Assembly: GCF_004379255.2 (NCBI RefSeq)
Contig: NC_056050.1
Coordinates: forward strand, 682,001-746,000
From: Salvia splendens
Taxonomy: Eukaryota > Streptophyta > Magnoliopsida > Lamiales > Lamiaceae
Reading direction: 5' to 3'
DNA length: 64,000 bases
The notes beneath the pieces are model-generated. The model saw only the letters and a program-made list of their open reading frames with translations. It was not told where the DNA came from and did no database searches. Position 1 is the first letter of the stretch; every line of letters starts with the position of its first letter. The translations under genes were made by a program, and so were the position numbers. Below, piece after piece: positions 57,804-64,000 of the stretch.

Positions 57804-60800
57804 ATGGAGAAGCAGGGATCAGGTTCGCTGGAATTACAATGCGTCGGAAAACTGGAAATCGCGCGGCCGAAGCCCGCCGGTTTTCTTTGCGGCTCAATTC
57901 CGGTGACCACCGATGAGGCTTTTCACGATTTTAGCTTCGCCGCTCTTGTTCCGTCTCCGAACACGTATGTGAATTTTGTTGTTGAATAATGGTAGTATAT
58001 AGTCCGTGCAAGCATATTTGTTGGATTCGTTATTTGAAGTAATAGGAGGTTTGGTGATTTCATAGGATGATAAGTTTTGGAGTCAGAATTGTGGGAACAG
58101 ATATTGAACTAGCAGATAGGGTGATCGTGTTTTCTACTGATGTGTATGCTTATTTTGGTTGAAATGCGTAGGCAAACTGAGTTATCAGGGAATCCATTGG
58201 TATTTTGTAACTGTACATGTTTTGATTAGTTTAAAACTTTAGATTGCATTGTCTCATAAGTGTTTCCGCATTTGAGTGTGACAAGAAGTGAAGCTTACAG
58301 AATATAGAGATGTGGTTGATGATAAATGTATTTCTGTTTAGGACATAATTGCATATCTGGTGCAAAATAATGTTTCTTCACTTAGGCTCTCCTTCTTGTA
58401 TGAATAAATATCAGTATTACACTTCCGTTACTTTAGAAGCTCAATGGTGTATACATTTGAGTAATAAATCTATGTATTGTTATTTGATTGAGTTTTGGGG
58501 AACATAGGTTAAGTGCTCCAAGGTATCGGATGATTCCTGCAGAAACTGATCTGAATGCGCTCCCTTTACTATCAAGTATTCCTGAAAGAGTGTTACCAAT
58601 TGCCGCCACACAGGAAAAAACAGATGGAGGTAATGATTCACACATTCTCTTGAAATATTTTATCATTTAGGGGCTAGCTCATACAGAAAACTAATGCAAA
58701 ACACCTAGACATTCACCAAGATACTGCAAAATATGGGATAGAAGAGATAATTCTTTTAACGTTGGTTGATAAAGAAAATGCTGCATATCCATAGGGAATG
58801 ATAAGCCATTTCTTCTCCAGGTGCATAGCCTTTATTCTGATAATATTATGGAAATTTTTATCTAACTATGGCCATCAGAGGGAGTATGATATTTCCTTGA
58901 TTTTTTTGCATTTTTTGTGCTAGCGAGCTCTTGTATGTAATATGCTATAGTTATGGTGTCATGTAGTTAAATTATGTTGCTTCTGGTAGATTCGTCCTGG
59001 CAAGGTGTGCCTATTACGTCAAGTCTTGCAAGGAAAGGAGAAGCACTTGCTGTAACCGGTTTAGCAGAATATGGAGACGAGATAGATGTCATAGCCCCAG
59101 CTGATATTCTAAAACAAGTATTTAAGATACCATACTCCAAGGCTCGAGTCTCAATCGCAGTTCACCGTGTTGGACAAACACTCGTCCTGAATAGCGGGTA
59201 AGATTCTATTCATATTTCAGTTTTCTTTGTTCTGAATGCTTTAGTTCTTAGAGGTTGTTTGACAGGCCTGATACTGAAGAAGGAGAAAAACTTATCCGAA
59301 GGCAAAGCCATCAGCCAAAATGTGTAGATCAGTCCTTGTTTCTGAACTTTGCTATGCATTCGGTAAGAATGGAGGCCTGTGATTGCCCTCCGAGTCATAA
59401 CACTTCAACGGAGGAGCAGTTTAAATCATCTATTTATACTGATGAATGCATAACAAGTGAAGGGTCGATTGGATCCTCAAACCACCCGAAGCAAGGGCAT
59501 CATGCACCGGATAGGCAGCGGGAAGGTATTGTTCAGAAAGACAAATATGGCCATCAAGAAGAGTTCCCGTCGAGCAGAAAGGAGGATGATGCTTTCTGGG
59601 GGAAGAAAAAGAATAAAAGACATAAAGGTAGTGAAACTACCAAGAAGTTCTCAGAAGTCAAAGAAAAGCTAAGGTGTCCAGTTCAAGAATCTGAAAAGTA
59701 CAGAAAAGTTGGTGCAGATGATTTTCTAAGGATCCTATTCTGGCAGTTCCATAATTTCCGTATGCTTTTGGGAAGTGACCTGCTAATCTTTAGCAATGAA
59801 AAATTTGCAGCCGTGAGCTTGCATTTATGGGATGTTTCACGGAAGGTGGGTGTTGACCATTTAAAAGATCATAATTACACCCCCCCCCTCAAAAAAAAAA
59901 GAGAAAAAAATGTGTTTTTATCACCACCTGTCTTTTTTCCTTCTTTTTCTCACTAGGAATGTTCGTTTGACTTCATTTGCAGGTCACTCCATTGACCTGG
60001 CTTGAGGCATGGTTGGACAACTTTATGGCTAGTGTTCCTGAATTGGCCATCTGCTATCACGAGAATGGTGTCGTTCAGGGATATGAGCTTTTGAAAACTG
60101 ATGATATTTTTCTACTGAAAGGTGTATCTGATGATGGAACTCTTGCTTTTCATCCTAATGTTGTCCAGCAAAATGGTCTTTCTGTTATGAGGTTCCTTGA
60201 GGAGAACTGCAAGCAAGACCCTGGGGCTTACTGGGTACTCATTTTCTGTTGAGTGTTCGGTTTATGTTTTTTTTTGTCTCTGTTGTAAGATTTATTTTAT
60301 TTCAACTGCAGCTTTATAAAAGTGCTGGAGAAGATGTTGTGCAGCTGTTTGATCTTTCGGTCATTCCTAAAAACCATTCTGCTGACAATTGTCATGACGC
60401 TACTGGCCCATTGCCATCTTTGATTTATGGAAGAAGGAGTGATTCCGTTCTCTCCCTGGGCACTCTACTTTACCGAATAGCACATAGATTATCACTGTCA
60501 ATGGTATTCTGCAGATCCTTGATGGTCAATATTATGTTCTGCCATCTACTGTATGTTGTTGATAATATTTTTTTGCAGTCTTCTAATAACAGGGCAAGAT
60601 GTGCAAGCTTTTTCCAAAAGTGTCTTAGTTTCTTGGACGGACCAGATCATCTAGTATGTTTTAGTTCAACTGAGTGAATATTTATAGATTAATTGTTTGC
60701 AAGACTCAGTGTGATATTAATTATGATTGTGTGGGACTAGGTGGTGCGTGCGCTTGCTCATGAACAATTTGCAAGGCTCCTCTTGACCTACAAAGAAGAG

Positions 60801-63800
60801 TTTGAGTTAACATCTGCAGTGCCTCCGGTAAAGTCAGAAGTTATTATTTCTGATGCTGAAGAAGAGTCAGTAGATTTTATAAGTGGCTCAACATCAAGTA
60901 TTCAAGATATTGTTTATCCACCCATCAGCACGGTTGAAAAGCCTGAAAATGCAGGTTCTCTACAACATGTCGAATTAGAAAAGACTTCTCAGAAGTTATG
61001 TGGCCAAGATATACCTTCATCTGAAATGGAAGAAGTAGTAGATATGACAGCAGGAGGTAGGAATATTTCTGATGTTAATAGTTATGACTTTGCAGCCTCT
61101 AATTTGCTGAAAAAAACTGAAGATCTGGTTCAGACTGTTTCTGATCCACTGTCCTCTAAGCTTGCTGCTATACATCATGTCTCTCAAGCCATCAAATCAC
61201 TCAGGTGGACAAGGCAATTTCAGTCTGCCAGGCAAGATCTGAACCTTGAAAATGAAGTTAAAGATGATTTGACATCGTCAATGGATTTTTCTGTCTGTGC
61301 CTGTGGAGACTCTGATTGTATTGAAGTTTGTGATATTAGGGAGTGGCTTCCCACATCGAAAATAGATGATAAATTGTGGAAACTTGTTCTATTGTTGGGA
61401 GAATCTTATTTGGCACTTGGTCAAGTTTATAAGGACGATGGCCAGCTGTATCAAGCTTTGAAGGTTGTAGAGCTAGCTTGTTTGGTCTATGGATCAATGC
61501 CTCAAGTCACAGGATTCATTTCTTCCATGGTTTGTAGTTCATTCACCCCAAATGATGATAAAAATGAAAATGAGTCTGCTATGAATGGTGATGTTCTTGT
61601 GTCCTCTAATTACCTCTTCTGGTCTAAAGCTTGGACTCTTGTGGGTGATGTACATGTTGACTTTTATTTGAAGAAAGGTCAAGACGTCTCAAGCCAAAGA
61701 GAAGTGAAAGAATGCACCAAGAGCTTGAAAATATCATCTGAAGTATTGAAGGAGGTTGTAAGGCTGAAGAAGAAGATTGGGCAATTTACGGAAAACTGTC
61801 GTTCTTGTTCTTTAGTGAACTGCAGCTGCCAGAGTGACAGGGCCAGTAGCGGTAGCAGTGCCAGCAGCAGTGCTCGGGATGCATACCCATCTGCTTATGG
61901 TAGAAAGCAGAATAAGAAACCACTTGGCAGAAACAACCTCTATACACATACTGGGGACAACAATAATCATGTTTCTCAGAAAGCGGGACTAAAAATTACT
62001 CATGGACCCGAACATGTAAAGCATCCGAAGAATGATACCTGTGTAGATAGTACGAATGAGAATTTTACGATTTCAGATGCAATGGAGGGGATGAATTTGA
62101 AAAGTGCTAGCTCTGAAACAGCTGATGCTTCAAAAGAAAAAGATAATGCTAGGGGTGCAGAAGAAACTCATCCAGAAGCTATTTCCACAGGAAAGTCTGC
62201 AGCTAAAAGTGGTGGTATATTTAAATTCTTGAGAGGTTCTGTGAGTGGAGATGCGGACTGTAAATTGTCTGGTGCACTAAACTGTTATGAAGAAGCTCTC
62301 AAAGCTATGGGTAGGCTTCCTCCTAGATCTATGGAATCACAATCAGTACTGAAAAAGAAAGGATGGGTGTGCAATGAATTAGGGAGAAACAGGATCGAAA
62401 GGAAGGATTTGAGCAAAGCTGAAACTGCTTTTGCCAAGGCAATAGATGCATTTAGAGAAGTAGAGGACCACACCAATGTCATCCTGATCAACTGTAACTT
62501 GGGCCACGGGCGACGAGCATTAGCAGAAGATATGGCTTCAAAAGTTGAAAGTCTCAAGAAACATGCCATGTTCCAAAATGCATATATGCAGGCACTCGAG
62601 ACTGCCAAATTACAGTACAGGGAAGCACTCAGGTACTATGGAGCTGCCAAAACAGAACTTAATGCTTTTGTCGAAAAAGTGGGTTCTCTATCCAGCAGTG
62701 TGAAAAATGAAGTGAACACACAGTTCGCACATACATATCTGAAGCTTGGTATGCTACTAGCTAGGGAAAACACTTTTGCCGAGGTTTATGAAAACGGTGT
62801 TCTGGAAGATTGCTCTAGTCCTTCACCGAGTCAAACTCAAATTGAACACAGGAAGCATGAAATATCAGCAAATGATGCAATCCGGGAGGCCTTGGCTGTC
62901 TATGAGTCACTCGGTGAGGTGAGGCGACAAGAGGCAGCATATGCTTATTTTCAACTTGCTTGTTATCAAAGGGATTGTGTTTTGAGGTTTATGGAGTCGG
63001 ATCAAAAGCAAAACACTTTAAACAAAGTTGAAAGCAGTGTTGTTCAAAAGGTAAAGCAGTATGCTGCCCTCGCAGAAAGGAATTGGCAAAAGTCCATTGA
63101 TTTCTATGGCGCAAAAACACACCCTGTGATGTTCTTGACTATCCTTATTGATAGATCAGCTTTGTTGCTTAGCCTTTCAAGTTACCTCCACTCAAGCACG
63201 GTATGTCTCCTGCTTGTCTCAGTGTACATGAAATGTTAATGCATATCTTTCTTTACAAGACACGCATCACAGAAATCACTGTATATGCATTATCATGTTG
63301 AATGTGTTGCTTCCTTACTAAATCTGTTTATCTTGTTGAATGATTAGGCAAAAATTGCGTGATACCTACGTACTCTTTCTTATAAACTTTTATTTGGGGT
63401 GAGGAGAGAACAGCTTTTGCGCAATTCTAATAGACCGGAATTGTGCATCTTACTGATAGTTGTGGTTTAGCATGCACCTCTAGCGAATCTGCACACTTTG
63501 CATTGTATACAATTGTTTTAAAATTGTGTGTGTTAGTTTTATTGATTTGCTGCTTCTGCACAGATGCTTGAATCAGCCCTAACTCGCCTGCTTGAAGGAC
63601 GCCTTGCATCTGCAAGCACATCGCTACGTGAACAAACTCCTGAGATTTGTGCTAAGTTTTGGAGTCAGCTTCAAACAGTCTTGAAGAGTATGCTGGCCAC
63701 AGCACGCTCCACAAGAGCAAATAAACATCCTACCAACACTCAGCAAACCCCTAGTAAATCTTCCGACGCAAAAAAGCTTTCAGAGCTTTACAAGATCTCT

Positions 63801-63857
63801 TTGAAGTCACCCAATTTCAGTCAGCTGAACAAGATGCACAGCTTGTGGACCGCGTAG
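57804..63857 (+). CDS. EDRF1-like TPR protein
   Basis: Nine exons: 57804-57964, 58508-58629, 58990-59197, 59266-59845, 59983-60234, 60312-60503, 60579-60653, 60741-63200, 63564-63857. They join in frame to 1447 aa. The animal relative EDRF1 is linked to erythroid gene expression; the plant role is unknown. N-terminal family marks are RYRMIPAETDLNALPLL, SSWQGVPITSSLARKGEA, GPDTEEGEKLIRRQ and LHLWDVSRKVTPLTWLEAWL (last two exons joined). A conserved block has GRRSDSVLSLGTLLYRIAHR. Exon 8 (820 codons) holds a helical repeat near 740 (ESYLALGQVYKDDGQLYQAL), a Ser-rich stretch near 900 (SSGSSASSSARDA) and TPR-like helices from about 1035 (ALNCYEEALKAMGRLPP). It is hydrophilic with no membrane helix. 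Start at 57804 is the first ATG of the frame. Confidence 0.9.
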
Positions 63858-64000
63858 CTAGAATAGCTAATGCAACGATGCATGATGCATGATTGCTGAA
63901 GATTTAACTAGAATTGGGCAGATGCATAATTGCTGAAGGTTTGGGATTTCGATTATTTCGCCTGAATCTTTGACGTTGAGACGAAGATTGATTGGAATTA

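Overview
This is nuclear DNA from a flowering plant, very probably a eudicot. The evidence is multi-exon genes with short coding exons and GT-AG introns, AT-rich spacers, plant-only families (RMR sorting receptor, ABCG25-type transporter, DUF688) and dense Stowaway, PIF/Harbinger, Mutator-like and TRIM elements. An asterid/Lamiales source would fit but cannot be shown from the sequence alone. All exon models were assembled by hand from open frames, splice consensus and family resemblance. The six complete spliced or single-exon models keep an intact frame from start to stop.

Left gene block (1-19.5 kb). First comes the last exon of a VMA21-like V-ATPase assembly factor (1409-1620), preceded by a cluster of seven palindromes that may belong to a CACTA-like element. 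Next is a five-exon membrane-anchored protein disulfide isomerase, PDIL5-2 type (3443-6509, +). It converges on a four-exon RMR-type PA/transmembrane/RING-H2 sorting receptor (7225-9742, -). A twelve-exon Rgp1-type RAB6A-GEF partner follows (12172-16759, -). Then comes a frameshifted carboxylesterase pseudogene invaded by a MITE (18001-19431, +).

Middle (19.5-43.8 kb). This is a gene-poor stretch with one small single-exon DUF688 gene (25171-25815, -). The rest is AT-rich spacer with many transposons. Five PIF/Harbinger-like elements have TTA/TAA target duplications and carry different remnants of ORF1 or transposase. There is also a complete TRIM retrotransposon with LTRs, primer-binding site and 5-bp target duplication, a Mutator-like foldback element with a perfect 9-bp duplication, nested Stowaway elements and a TATCG-rich element.

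Right gene block (43.8-64 kb). An ABCG25-type abscisic acid exporter gene (43831-49651, +, 658 aa) has a 3.7-kb second intron. A BRAT1/ATAD2-like AAA-ATPase with bromodomain (50271-55068, -, 1179 aa) has a long intron-bearing 5' leader. It is transcribed divergently from an EDRF1-like TPR protein (57804-63857, +, 1447 aa).

The genes do not form a pathway. Several act in the endomembrane system (VMA21, PDIL5-2, RMR, Rgp1), but this looks like ordinary plant gene neighbourhood. From memory, PDIL5-2, RMR-like and EDRF1-like genes also lie close together on Arabidopsis chromosome 1. I found no convincing new multi-gene system; the most unusual material is in the repeats.
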